Positions 1 to 6,870 of a DNA stretch of 64,000 bases are shown in pieces. The first letter of the stretch is position 1. Every line of letters begins with the position of its first letter. A model generated the notes under the pieces. It ran no database searches. It saw only the letters and a list, made by a program, of their open reading frames with translations, and had not been told where the DNA came from. A program made the position numbers and the translations under genes. The stretch spans positions 62,001 through 126,000 of the forward strand of contig NZ_BOMY01000020.1 of assembly GCF_016862435.1 (NCBI RefSeq), read 5' to 3'. This DNA is from Paractinoplanes tereljensis (GTDB lineage Bacteria > Actinomycetota > Actinomycetes > Mycobacteriales > Micromonosporaceae).

Positions 1-27
1 GCCGACGACGCCAACAACGCCTCTTAG
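1..27 (+). CDS. possible 3' end of a gene cut by the window start
   Basis: Frame 1 reads eight codons (ending NNAS) and then TAG at 25-27. This could be the C-terminal tail of a gene lying upstream of the window. The stretch is too short to support a family or even to prove that it is coding. Confidence 0.2.
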   Translation, partial: ADDANNAS

Positions 28-170
28 AAAAGTACGCCCGCCGAACAGTCCCGTGGCACTCAGTTTTCCCTGGCTGCCACGCCAGGCCGTCCGCCCGCTA
101 CGGCCGGGTGGGCGGCCGGACTGTCCGCCGCGCGACAGGATCGCGGCGCGCTTTCCGACATGGTCGGAGG

Positions 171-1163
171 ATGGAACTCAGAACAAGGTTCACCGAGGCG
201 TACGGCCTGAGCACACCCATCGCCCAGGCCGGCATGGCCTTCGTAGGAATGACCCCCGACCTGGCCGTGGCCGTCGGCAACGCGGGCGGCATGGGTTCAC
301 TGGGCGTCGGGCTGATGCCCCCACCGGCGATGCTGCAGGTCATCGCGGCGATCCGGGCCGGCACCCCGGCGCCCTTCCACGTCAACTTCATCACCGTCTT
401 CAGCGAGCAGCCCCAGATCGACGCGGTCTGCGAGGCTGGGGTGCCGGCCGTCTCGTTCCACTGGGGTCACCCGAAGCGCGCCTGGATCGACCAGCTGCAC
501 GCGGCCGGCATCCGCGTCTTCGAACAGATCGGCGACGTGGACGCCGCGAAACGAGCGGCCGACGACGGCGTAGACGTGGTGGTGGCGCAGGGCTCCGAGG
601 CCGGCGGCCACAACTTCGCCACGCTGCCCACGTTCGCGCTGATCCCGCTGGTGGTCGACGCGGTCGCGCCGGCCCTGGTGCTGGCGGCGGGCGGCATCGC
701 GGACGGCCGGGGCCTGGCCGCCGCCCTGATGCTGGGCGCCGACGGCGCCTGGATCGGCACCCGTCTGGTGGCCACCGACGAGTCCCTGGCCCACGAGGGC
801 TACAAGTCCCGCCTGGTCGAGGCCGCCGCCGGCGACACGGTGGTGACGTCCCTGTTCGGACCGGAGACCCCGGATTTCAACCCGATGCGGGTGCTCCGCA
901 ACCGGGTGATCGACGAGAAGCCGCTGTTCACCGCCGAACGCCCGATCATCGGCCACACCGTCCTGGGCGGACAGCCCATCGACGTACCCCGCTTCTCGAA
1001 TCTGGTCCCGATGCGCGACGTAACCACCGGCGACCTGGACGAGATGCCCCTGCTGGCCGGCCAGGGCGTAGGCCTGATCGACGCGGTGAAGAGCGCCGGC
1101 TCGGTGATAGCCGACCTGACCGCCCAGGCCCGCGACTCCCTGAACCGCTACGGCGCCGCGTAA
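171..1163 (+). CDS. nitronate monooxygenase / 2-nitropropane dioxygenase family flavoenzyme
   Basis: This is a 330-residue FMN-dependent TIM-barrel enzyme of the NMO family, which oxidises alkyl nitronates or related substrates; FabK-type enoyl reductases share the fold. Seen: an N-terminal segment beginning TPIAQAGMAFVGM, a glycine-rich turn NAGGMGSLG, GSEAGGH near residue 140 (the His aligns with the family's catalytic His), and the phosphate-binding motif AAGGIADGRG followed by LGADGAWIGTR. ATG 171 is chosen because homology begins there, but GGAGG abuts it without a spacer, so initiation may differ; an upstream GTG at 108 is the alternative. It stands alone. The true substrate cannot be read from sequence. 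Confidence 0.85.
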   Translation: MELRTRFTEAYGLSTPIAQAGMAFVGMTPDLAVAVGNAGGMGSLGVGLMPPPAMLQVIAAIRAGTPAPFHVNFITVFSEQPQIDAVCEAGVPAVSFHWGHPKRAWIDQLHAAGIRVFEQIGDVDAAKRAADDGVDVVVAQGSEAGGHNFATLPTFALIPLVVDAVAPALVLAAGGIADGRGLAAALMLGADGAWIGTRLVATDESLAHEGYKSRLVEAAAGDTVVTSLFGPETPDFNPMRVLRNRVIDEKPLFTAERPIIGHTVLGGQPIDVPRFSNLVPMRDVTTGDLDEMPLLAGQGVGLIDAVKSAGSVIADLTAQARDSLNRYGAA

Positions 1164-1194
1164 CGAAGAGGTGGATCGCTCGTTTCATCGTGGT

Positions 1195-1217
1195 GGACCC
1201 GAATTCGGTCCTAGACT
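1195..1217 (+). promoter_or_regulatory. palindrome abutting a -10 box upstream of the structured leader
   Basis: GGACCC-GAATTC-GGTCC (1195-1211) is a near-perfect inverted repeat centred on GAATTC. It runs straight into TAGACT (1212-1217), a good actinobacterial -10. The layout suggests a promoter under control of a dimeric repressor. A transcript starting near 1224 would run through the folded region at 1290-1425. No convincing -35 is visible. A second weak element, TTGACC / TATGTT near 1243-1266, has too short a spacer. Confidence 0.4.
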
Positions 1218-1289
1218 GCGAGGGTGGCCGATCGGTCACACTTGACCGGTTATCAGACTGTATGTTAGCGTTCCGCTGAAATCATGAGC

Positions 1290-1373
1290 CTTGGTTAGCT
1301 ATCCTTCGCGCCGGCTCGTGGGGGATCCACCCGATCCCCGTGGCGACGATCCTGTCAGGGTCCTCGCCAAGCC
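1290..1373 (+). ncRNA. candidate structured leader RNA, family unknown
   Basis: Nested inverted repeats predict a three-way junction. Outer arms are GGCT 1313-1316 with AGCC 1370-1373, or alternatively CTTGG 1290-1294 with CCAAG 1367-1371. Hairpin one is GGGGATC 1321-1327 with GATCCCC 1333-1339. Hairpin two is GGCGA 1342-1346 with TCGCC 1364-1368, with CCT/AGG inside. The two possible closing helices are mutually exclusive, as in a switch. The fold is followed within 25 nt by a strong intrinsic terminator. I could not match it to a known riboswitch class; a stand-alone sRNA is equally possible. Confidence 0.4.
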
Positions 1374-1394
1374 TATTTAGACTCTTTCTGATTA

Positions 1395-1425
1395 ATGGCT
1401 GCCCGATACGGGCGGCCATTTTTTT
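1395..1425 (+). terminator. strong Rho-independent terminator / attenuator
   Basis: An 11-bp stem (1395-1405 with 1409-1419, one G-U pair, ATA loop) leads directly into seven T residues (1419-1425). Canonical terminators with long U tracts are uncommon in such GC-rich DNA. It lies upstream of, not after, the next gene's likely start, and the nearest upstream gene ends 230 nt earlier. It therefore probably ends the leader RNA or attenuates the gene at 1446. Confidence 0.8.
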
Positions 1426-1445
1426 GTTTCGGGGGCCGTCATGTT

Positions 1446-1949
1446 GTGCGAGTTAGAACCTTGACCGAGCGAACCAGAGAGCCCGAGGAAGAAAATGACC
1501 CGGATAACATCCGGCGATCGGCGCGCCGGGTGATGGCCAAACTCGCGCCGTTCAGCTGCACCAATATCGAATATCGGGTCGACAAGGCGATCGAGGACGC
1601 CAAGGTCTCCTATCGGATCGTGGATCGGAAAAAGGATTTCAACAGCGTTTTCAAGAATGCCCGCAAGCAGGCTGTGCAGGCGTGGCTGGACGCATACCGG
1701 GACCCGATCGACAACAAGCTGGACCTCGAGGATCTGCAACGGGGGCACCGGAAGAGGTTCCCGCCCGTGACCCACGACGCCTTGCTGAAACTCGATCCGG
1801 TGGATCAGTGGGTGTATCTGTTGCGGACGCTCCGGGAATTCAACCGCTTTGAGACGATGAAGATAACCGGATTGAAGATGTGGAAGGTCGATCGGGTTCT
1901 GGTCCGCGCCGAACGGCGAATCAACGGCGAAGACGGCCCGAAGGAGTAG
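1446..1949 (+). CDS. sigma-factor-like protein (degenerate region-4-type helix-turn-helix)
   Basis: A basic protein of about 167 residues. Its last third (LLKLDPVDQWVYLLRTLREF, then a helix ending KMWKVDRVLVRAERRI) has the length and hydrophobic spacing of a sigma-70 region 4: a 'bulk of pairs' helix, a turn, and a recognition helix carrying the usual V..RL.RA pattern. No clear region 2 is visible, so it may be a diverged ECF sigma or an unrelated DNA-binding protein. The start is uncertain: GTG 1446 (weak GGGGG upstream), TTG 1461, or ATG 1533, which overlaps the stop of a tiny ORF having a good ribosome site. Its GC content is lower than its neighbours. The next gene follows within 3 nt, so they form an operon. 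Confidence 0.55.
   Translation: MRVRTLTERTREPEEENDPDNIRRSARRVMAKLAPFSCTNIEYRVDKAIEDAKVSYRIVDRKKDFNSVFKNARKQAVQAWLDAYRDPIDNKLDLEDLQRGHRKRFPPVTHDALLKLDPVDQWVYLLRTLREFNRFETMKITGLKMWKVDRVLVRAERRINGEDGPKE
1495..1533 (+). CDS. possible 12-residue leader peptide
   Basis: ATG 1495 follows GAGGAAGAAA, the best Shine-Dalgarno in the area, and reads MTRITSGDRRAG before TGA at 1531-1533. The stop shares its A with ATG 1533, which is in frame with the sigma-like gene. This is the geometry of a translationally coupled leader. It may equally be a chance ORF inside the 5' end of the longer gene. Confidence 0.25.
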   Translation: MTRITSGDRRAG

Positions 1950-1951
1950 TC

Positions 1952-3016
1952 TTGTTACGTTTCCAGAGGCATTTCCGGCCGGCCGTCCCGGATCGGCCGC
2001 ACGAAGATTTCTATACCCTGCGAAGGACGGCGGCGTCACAGGTCCACCAGATCGCGCGCGATCTGCTGGCCGAGGGTGAACGGAGCCTGGGCCCCGATTG
2101 CCTGCGTCTCGCCGCCAGCCGCGAGGATCCCGGGGCCGAGGTCGATCTGCTGATCTGGCGGACCTCGAAGGGGCGCCGCATCTTCGGGCAGCCGGCCCTG
2201 GCCAAGCTGGCCTGGGCCGACCGTTGGCGGGCCCGGCTGCGATCACCCCTGCTGTGGCTGCCGAGCTGGCCGAAGCTGGGCCTGCTGGGCCTGACGGCCG
2301 CAACGGCGATCTCGGCCGGCGCCTTCCAGGGCGGGGTGACCTGGGCGGCGCAGGAGACCAACGGCCGGCAGACCAGGGTGCTGTCGCAGGCCGAGGTTCG
2401 GTTCCCGGCGGTGGTGAGCAGGACCGTGCATCCGCCGGCCCCGGCCGGGAACGCCGAGCCCGAGCTGCAGCTGGAGCTGCCCGCGCCGCCCGCGGAGGAC
2501 TACCTGGTCGCGCTGCAGTCCGCCGTCGGCGACCAGGCGTGCAGCTGGCGGATCGTGCGGACGGCGCCGGACGGGCCGTCGAGCGACATCCGGTTCCATC
2601 TGAGGCCGGGCGAACTGCAGCAGGTCAAGGTGCGGGCGGGCGACTGGTCGCGGCTGTTGGTCTTCTCCGACATGCCGAGCCGATGCCCGGTGCTCGGCGG
2701 AATGTTCGTGTCGGGGCGTGTCCTGGTCGTGCCCGCGTCCGAGGCCGTCCCGACGACGCCGGCTCCGTCGCCCATGCTCACGCTCACCCAACTGGAGGCG
2801 AGGGAGCCGGCCCAGGCCGCGTTGACTCCCCCGGCGCCGGAACCGATCCCGGCGACGGCCGCACCACCTGATCGCACCGAGGCGGCGAGACAGACGCCGG
2901 CCTCGAGCGCCGGCCCGACCACCGATCCGCAGACCAGCACATCCACCAGCACATCGATCAGCACGGAACCAACCAGCGCCGGTACGGCGCAGCCGGAACC
3001 GACTCCGTCGTCCTGA
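1952..3016 (+). CDS. single-pass membrane protein, putative partner of the sigma-like protein
   Basis: A 354-residue protein of unknown family. TTG 1952 is chosen because AAGGAG (1941-1946) sits 5 nt before it. A cytosolic N-terminus of about 105 residues (helical, TLRRTAASQVHQIARDLLAE) is followed by one membrane span near residues 108-127 (LGLLGLTAATAISAG). Next comes an extracellular domain of about 130 residues with two cysteines, and a Pro/Thr/Ser-rich tail ending in TSTSTSTSIST-type repeats. The position directly behind a sigma-like gene suggests an anti-sigma or sensor role, but no zinc anti-sigma motif is seen. It ends just before a strong terminator. Confidence 0.6.
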   Translation: MLRFQRHFRPAVPDRPHEDFYTLRRTAASQVHQIARDLLAEGERSLGPDCLRLAASREDPGAEVDLLIWRTSKGRRIFGQPALAKLAWADRWRARLRSPLLWLPSWPKLGLLGLTAATAISAGAFQGGVTWAAQETNGRQTRVLSQAEVRFPAVVSRTVHPPAPAGNAEPELQLELPAPPAEDYLVALQSAVGDQACSWRIVRTAPDGPSSDIRFHLRPGELQQVKVRAGDWSRLLVFSDMPSRCPVLGGMFVSGRVLVVPASEAVPTTPAPSPMLTLTQLEAREPAQAALTPPAPEPIPATAAPPDRTEAARQTPASSAGPTTDPQTSTSTSTSISTEPTSAGTAQPEPTPSS

Positions 3017-3047
3017 CCGGCTGAGCACCCGCTACCCCAACTTTCCG

Positions 3048-3091
3048 GGGGCGGTGCAGGGAACACCACGTTCCCGGCACCGCCCCTTTTT
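3048..3091 (+). terminator. Rho-independent terminator
   Basis: A 10-bp arm GGGGCGGTGC (3048-3057) pairs with 3077-3086. After one A-G mismatch, GGGAAC (3059-3064) pairs with GTTCCC (3070-3075) around an ACCAC loop. TTTTT follows (3087-3091). It ends the operon of the sigma-like and membrane genes. Confidence 0.8.
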
Positions 3092-3117
3092 CTGTTTCCA
3101 GAAAGAGGCGCACGCCG

Positions 3118-3318
3118 ATGTCCGACCCCAACGAAGACACACCGCGCTGGCGGAAGAGCAGCCGGTGCCCGGTGAACGAGCACTGCGTCGAGGTCGCCGA
3201 GGCCGGCGACCGGGTGCTGATGCGCAACTCCACCCATCCGGTGGACGAACTCAGCTTCGGCCTCGATCAGTGGCGCGAGTTCCTGCGGGCGGTGCGGTCC
3301 GGGAACCTGCCGGAATGA
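3118..3318 (+). CDS. DUF397 domain protein
   Basis: A 66-residue protein matching DUF397 throughout: RWRKSSRCP near the start, CVEVAEAGDRV in the middle, then an LSFGLDQWREFLRAVR end. DUF397 proteins are small actinobacterial proteins usually encoded next to an XRE-type helix-turn-helix regulator, some with developmental roles (the BldB-related group). No such partner is adjacent here. The start is the ATG behind AAAGAGG, 27 nt after the terminator. Its 3' end overlaps the convergent gene by 52 nt. Confidence 0.85.
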   Translation: MSDPNEDTPRWRKSSRCPVNEHCVEVAEAGDRVLMRNSTHPVDELSFGLDQWREFLRAVRSGNLPE

Positions 3319-4001
3319 CGGGACGGGCGGCGATGGCCACAGCACGCGACCGACTCGGGTGCCCGGAACGGCTCGGCCGGGCGAGCCGGCGGGCCGGCGG
3401 CCATCGCGGCCCGGAACTCCTCGTCCAGGATGCTCAGGAAGCGACGCTGGCGGCCGCGGGCACTCCGCAGCCGCCAGTCGCCGTGCAGAACCCAGTAGGC
3501 CCGCGAGATCTCGCTGGCGGCCATCGACCGGACATAGACCCGGAGCGCGTTGTCGCTGATATCGCGGCATTCCCAGGCGTAAAGCCAGTAATTAATGATC
3601 ATGTTGGTGTAGATGAATAGCCGGTCGTCAATCTGCTCGGTCGCGACGCTCGCCCCCCAGCACTGGCCGTAGGCCGGCTCCTCCATTGCCGTATGCAGGA
3701 CGTTGGTGTGCATCGACCGCACCATGAGCACGCGGTCCTGATGCAGCTGGCGGCGCTGCACGAAGATGGCGACGCACAACGCCAGCGCGGAGAGCAGGGC
3801 CGAGACCGGTCCGTAGGCCTGACCGATGTCACCCAGCCGGTTCCAGTCAAGACCGTCGCTGTCGATGAAGCGCAGAACCGCGGGCGAGACGAGAATCGCG
3901 ACGGCCAGCAGCCCGACGGCCGCGAAGGAGAGCGCGGCCCGCAACGTGCCGCCGAGGAGATGGGAGGACATTCTTCGGTGCGTGATGGACGGCAGGGTCA
4001 T
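3267..4001 (-). CDS. DUF6082-like two-span membrane protein
   Basis: 244 residues from ATG 4001 (start MTLPSITHRRM; longer starts read low-quality sequence). Two membrane spans lie near residues 20-40 and 65-85, followed by QRRQLHQDR and a cytosolic helical domain with HTNVLHTAMEEP and YTNMIINYWLYAWE. This arrangement (two spans, an RRQL linker, a helical domain ending in a WVLHGDWR-like motif) matches the uncharacterised actinobacterial family I know as DUF6082. The role is unknown. It is divergent from the LexA-like gene, with a palindrome between them, and its 3' end overlaps the DUF397 gene. Confidence 0.65.
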   Translation of the reverse strand: MTLPSITHRRMSSHLLGGTLRAALSFAAVGLLAVAILVSPAVLRFIDSDGLDWNRLGDIGQAYGPVSALLSALALCVAIFVQRRQLHQDRVLMVRSMHTNVLHTAMEEPAYGQCWGASVATEQIDDRLFIYTNMIINYWLYAWECRDISDNALRVYVRSMAASEISRAYWVLHGDWRLRSARGRQRRFLSILDEEFRAAMAAGPPARPAEPFRAPESVACCGHRRPSRHSGRFPDRTARRNSRH

Positions 4002-4020
4002 GGGCTTCCCCTCGGTCGAT

Positions 4021-4038
4021 ACTCCGGTTACCTGGAGT
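4021..4038. promoter_or_regulatory. candidate operator between the DUF6082-like and LexA-like genes
   Basis: ACTCCGGT-T-ACCTGGAGT is an inverted repeat broken by one extra T, with a smaller GGTTACC palindrome at its core. It lies 67 nt before the LexA-like start and 20 nt before the divergent gene. An autoregulatory site for the LexA-like repressor is the simplest reading. It does not resemble the usual actinobacterial SOS box (GAAC-N4-GTTC). Confidence 0.4.
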
Positions 4039-4104
4039 GTCGGCGGCGCTGTCCAACCGGCGAGCCTCCCCCGGATGGGCGGTGTGAGCTGGAAGGATCT
4101 TGGG

Positions 4105-4746
4105 GTGCTACTGGATGAGGACTTCGACACGTCGGTGCTGACCGAGCGACAGCGGCAGATCCTCACCGTGATTCAGAAGTGGGCGCTGCGGTATGGATAT
4201 TCGCCGTCCACTCGGGAGATCGCGGACGACGTCGGGCTGGCGTCCACCTCGGCGGTGGGGCGGCATCTGCGGGCGCTCGAGGAGCTCGGGTTCCTGCGGC
4301 GTGGGCGGGCCACCCGGCCGGTTGACGTGCGGATGTTCCTGCAACCCGTGGAGGAGTCGCGGGCCGACGTGAACACGATCGGGGTGCCGGTGCTCGGGGA
4401 CATCGCGGCCGGCACACCGATACTCGCCGAGCAGAACTCCGACGAGGTGCTCTCGCTGCCGCGGGATCTGGTCGGGCGGGGCAACCTGTTCGGACTGCGG
4501 GTGCGGGGCGACTCGATGATCGACGCGGCCATCTGCGACGGGGACATCGTGGTGGTCAAGCAGCAGTCGGAGGCCTACAACGGCGAGATCGTAGCCGCGA
4601 TGATCGACGACGAGGCGACCGTGAAGGTCTACCGGCGGCGCGGTGGGCACGTCGTGCTCGAACCCCGCAACAAGGCGTACGAGGACATCGACGGGGACCG
4701 GGCCGTGGTGCTCGGGAAGGTCGTCTCGGTACTGCGCCGCACCTAG
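4105..4746 (+). CDS. lexA: LexA-family self-cleaving repressor
   Basis: 213 residues from GTG 4105 (AAGGA 7 nt upstream). The N-terminal winged helix has the LexA recognition helix STREIADDVGLASTSAVGRH and a LEELGFLRRG wing. The C-terminal S24 peptidase domain keeps the cleavage pair Ala102-Gly103 (DIAAGTP), the nucleophile Ser137 (RGDSM) and Lys174 (ATVKVYR), so RecA-stimulated autocleavage should be possible. The wing and linker (RGRATRPVDVRMFL) differ from the standard actinobacterial LexA. It may therefore be a second, specialised paralogue rather than the SOS master. The stop overlaps the convergent transporter by 4 nt. Confidence 0.85.
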   Translation: MLLDEDFDTSVLTERQRQILTVIQKWALRYGYSPSTREIADDVGLASTSAVGRHLRALEELGFLRRGRATRPVDVRMFLQPVEESRADVNTIGVPVLGDIAAGTPILAEQNSDEVLSLPRDLVGRGNLFGLRVRGDSMIDAAICDGDIVVVKQQSEAYNGEIVAAMIDDEATVKVYRRRGGHVVLEPRNKAYEDIDGDRAVVLGKVVSVLRRT

Positions 4747-5639
4747 AGCGTGAACAGCAGCGCGATCAGCAGCAGGACCGGGGCGCACGCGATGGTGGAC
4801 AGGAAGATGGCGTCGCGGGCCAGGATCAGGCCGGTCTGGAAGCGCTGGCCGTACAGGAAGACGTTCTGGGCGGTGGGCAGCGCGGCGAGCACGGTCACCG
4901 CGTACATCTCCTGATGGGGTAGGCGCAGGAGGCAGGCCAGCAGGAAGGCCAGTGCCGGCATGCCGGCGGTTTTGATGGTGACCGCCACGATGGTGGTGGC
5001 GCGGTCGGGGCCGGGCGCGAGGATACGGCGGCCGTGCAGCGACATGCCGAACGCGATCAGCACCAGCGGCACGGTGGCCTGACCGATCACGGTCAGCGGG
5101 TCGGTGAGCACGGCCGGCAGCCGGACGTCGGTCGCGGCGACCACCGCGCCCAGCGCCACCGCGACGATCAGCGGGTTACGCAGCGACGACGTGACCGTCG
5201 AGCGGAACGAACCGGCCGCCAGCAGGGTCAGCGCGATCGGGGTGATGATCAGCAGCTGCACCATCACGATCGGCACGACCAGGGCGGCGTCGCGCAGCAC
5301 GTAGGTGGCGACCGGGATGCCGATGTAGTTCGCGTTGACATAACCCGCGCACAGCGCGCCGATGATCTTCGTGCCTCGGTCGCGGCGGCGGAAGATCAGC
5401 GCGTACGCGAGGAAGACCAGCAACGCCGCCGCGGCCGACACCAGCAGCGGCTCGCTGAACAGGACGTGCAGGTCGGCGCCGGCCACCACGGTGAACAGCA
5501 GGCACGGGGCCAGCACCAGGTAGACCAGCCGGCCCAGCACGTCGTCGGTGCCCGCCGGCAGGCCCGCGAACCGGCCGACCAGCCAGCCGGCCAGTACGAT
5601 CGCGCCGATGAGCGCGAACCCGGACAATGCGTGGAGCAC
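4743..5639 (-). CDS. AEC family transporter (auxin efflux carrier fold)
   Basis: A 298-residue integral membrane protein with about ten hydrophobic spans arranged as two five-span halves, the AEC pattern. It carries the family motif GYVNANYIGIPVATYVL near residues 98-112 and a second-half segment AALPTAQNVFLYGQRF. AEC carriers in bacteria move small carboxylates or unknown substrates. The start is GTG 5639 with only a weak AGG upstream; TAGACT on this strand (5679-5674) is a plausible -10. It is convergent with the LexA-like gene and divergent from the hydrolase at 5681. Confidence 0.85.
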   Translation of the reverse strand: MLHALSGFALIGAIVLAGWLVGRFAGLPAGTDDVLGRLVYLVLAPCLLFTVVAGADLHVLFSEPLLVSAAAALLVFLAYALIFRRRDRGTKIIGALCAGYVNANYIGIPVATYVLRDAALVVPIVMVQLLIITPIALTLLAAGSFRSTVTSSLRNPLIVAVALGAVVAATDVRLPAVLTDPLTVIGQATVPLVLIAFGMSLHGRRILAPGPDRATTIVAVTIKTAGMPALAFLLACLLRLPHQEMYAVTVLAALPTAQNVFLYGQRFQTGLILARDAIFLSTIACAPVLLLIALLFTL

Positions 5640-5680
5640 TTAGTCTGAGACCTGTTCGAACGGCATCAGGGAGAGTCTAG

Positions 5681-6256
5681 ATGGCTTCGGTAGTGCTGTT
5701 TCACCACATCCAGGGCCTGACCCCCGGCGTGCTCGAGCTGGCCGACCGGCTGCGGGCCGGCGGCCACGAGGTGCACACCCCCGATCTCTTCGACGGGGAG
5801 CTGCCCGCGTCGATCGAGGAGGGAGCGGCCCTGACCGGCCGGATCGGCGCGGCGGAACTCGACGCCCGCGCCGACGCCGCGGCCACCGCCGGGTCGGTCT
5901 TCGCCGGGATCTCGTACGGCGTGAAGGCGGCCCAGCGACTCGCCCAGACCCACCCCGGGGCGCGCGGCGCGCTGCTGTACGAGGCGTGCTTCCCGATCAC
6001 CGGCGAGTGGGCGTTCGGCCCGTGGCCCACCGGGGTCGCGGTGCAGGTGCACGGGATGGAGCAAGACCCGTTCTTCGGCCTCGAGGGCGATCTCGAAGCC
6101 GCCCAGGAGCTGGCCTCCACGGTGCCGGGCGCGTCGCTGTTCGTCTATCCGGGCGACCGGCACCTGTTCACCGACAGCTCGCTGCCCTCTTACGACGCGC
6201 CGTCGGCCGACCTGGTCGTTCAGCGGTCGCTGGCCTTCCTCGACCGGCTGAACTGA
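5681..6256 (+). CDS. dienelactone hydrolase family alpha/beta hydrolase
   Basis: A 191-residue single-domain hydrolase. It opens with VVLFHHIQGLTPGV, has a nucleophile elbow FAGISYG (Ser instead of the Cys of classical dienelactone hydrolases), an acid segment HGMEQDPFF and a late histidine YPGDRHLF. The arrangement is complete, so an esterase-type activity is likely; the substrate is unknown. ATG 5681 has GGGAGAG 6 nt upstream. The last 37 nt overlap the convergent acetyltransferase. Confidence 0.8.
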   Translation: MASVVLFHHIQGLTPGVLELADRLRAGGHEVHTPDLFDGELPASIEEGAALTGRIGAAELDARADAAATAGSVFAGISYGVKAAQRLAQTHPGARGALLYEACFPITGEWAFGPWPTGVAVQVHGMEQDPFFGLEGDLEAAQELASTVPGASLFVYPGDRHLFTDSSLPSYDAPSADLVVQRSLAFLDRLN

Positions 6257-6765
6257 TCGGCCGGCACCTCGTAGACGATCTCCCGCCCGTCCTGTTCGTC
6301 CCACTGCTCCCCCACCTTCACGAACCCGTAGTGGGTGGCCAGTGAGTAGGACGCCACGTTGTCCGGCGCGATCGAGACCCGCACGGTCTTGACCCGCGGG
6401 TCGTCGGCGGCTCGTTCCAACAGCGCTTCGAGAGCCGCGCGGGCGTAACCCTGGCGGCGGTGGGCGGGCTCCACCGCGTACCCGATCTCGACCAGGCCGG
6501 CCCCGTCCGGGGGCGCGTGGAAGCCGGCCCGCCCGACCGATACTGCCTGCTCCTCGTCCCAGATGATCCCGGTGACCCACCCGGCGACCGCCGGGTCGGC
6601 GTCGCACTGGCGGGCGCGCATCGCCCACACCCCGCGGTTCTCCGGGCCGGCGAGAAAAGCCGATACGGGTACGGGGATGGCCGCGTTCGCGGCGTCGAGG
6701 TCGCCTCGGGCGAGCGCGTGGAAGGCCGGACCGGTCAGATGCACGATGCGAACGCGTGGGGTCAC
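6220..6765 (-). CDS. GNAT family N-acetyltransferase
   Basis: 181 residues. The acetyl-CoA motif A is VEIGYAVEPAHRRQGYARAAL (RRQGYA is the pyrophosphate loop), followed by a motif-B-like VSIAPDNVASYSLATHYGF, where the NxxSxxLxxxxGF pattern is diagnostic. The acceptor is not predictable. The N-terminal 50 residues have no clear homology. It overlaps the hydrolase tail-to-tail and stands alone. Confidence 0.85.
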   Translation of the reverse strand: MTPRVRIVHLTGPAFHALARGDLDAANAAIPVPVSAFLAGPENRGVWAMRARQCDADPAVAGWVTGIIWDEEQAVSVGRAGFHAPPDGAGLVEIGYAVEPAHRRQGYARAALEALLERAADDPRVKTVRVSIAPDNVASYSLATHYGFVKVGEQWDEQDGREIVYEVPADQFSRSRKASDR

Positions 6766-6870
6766 CCGGCAAACCTCTCAACTGTTCGGTCAATGTCGAC
6801 GTTGGACGGAACCCCAATACTGTCCCGCCCGTCTATTCCACACTTTCATCTTCACTCGATCGGGGGCGCC

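Noticed and set aside
1290-1373. Assignment of the folded leader to a named riboswitch or the 6C RNA family
   Set aside because: No C-run loops of the 6C type and no recognisable cobalamin, TPP, SAM or ydaO core were seen, so it is left as unclassified.
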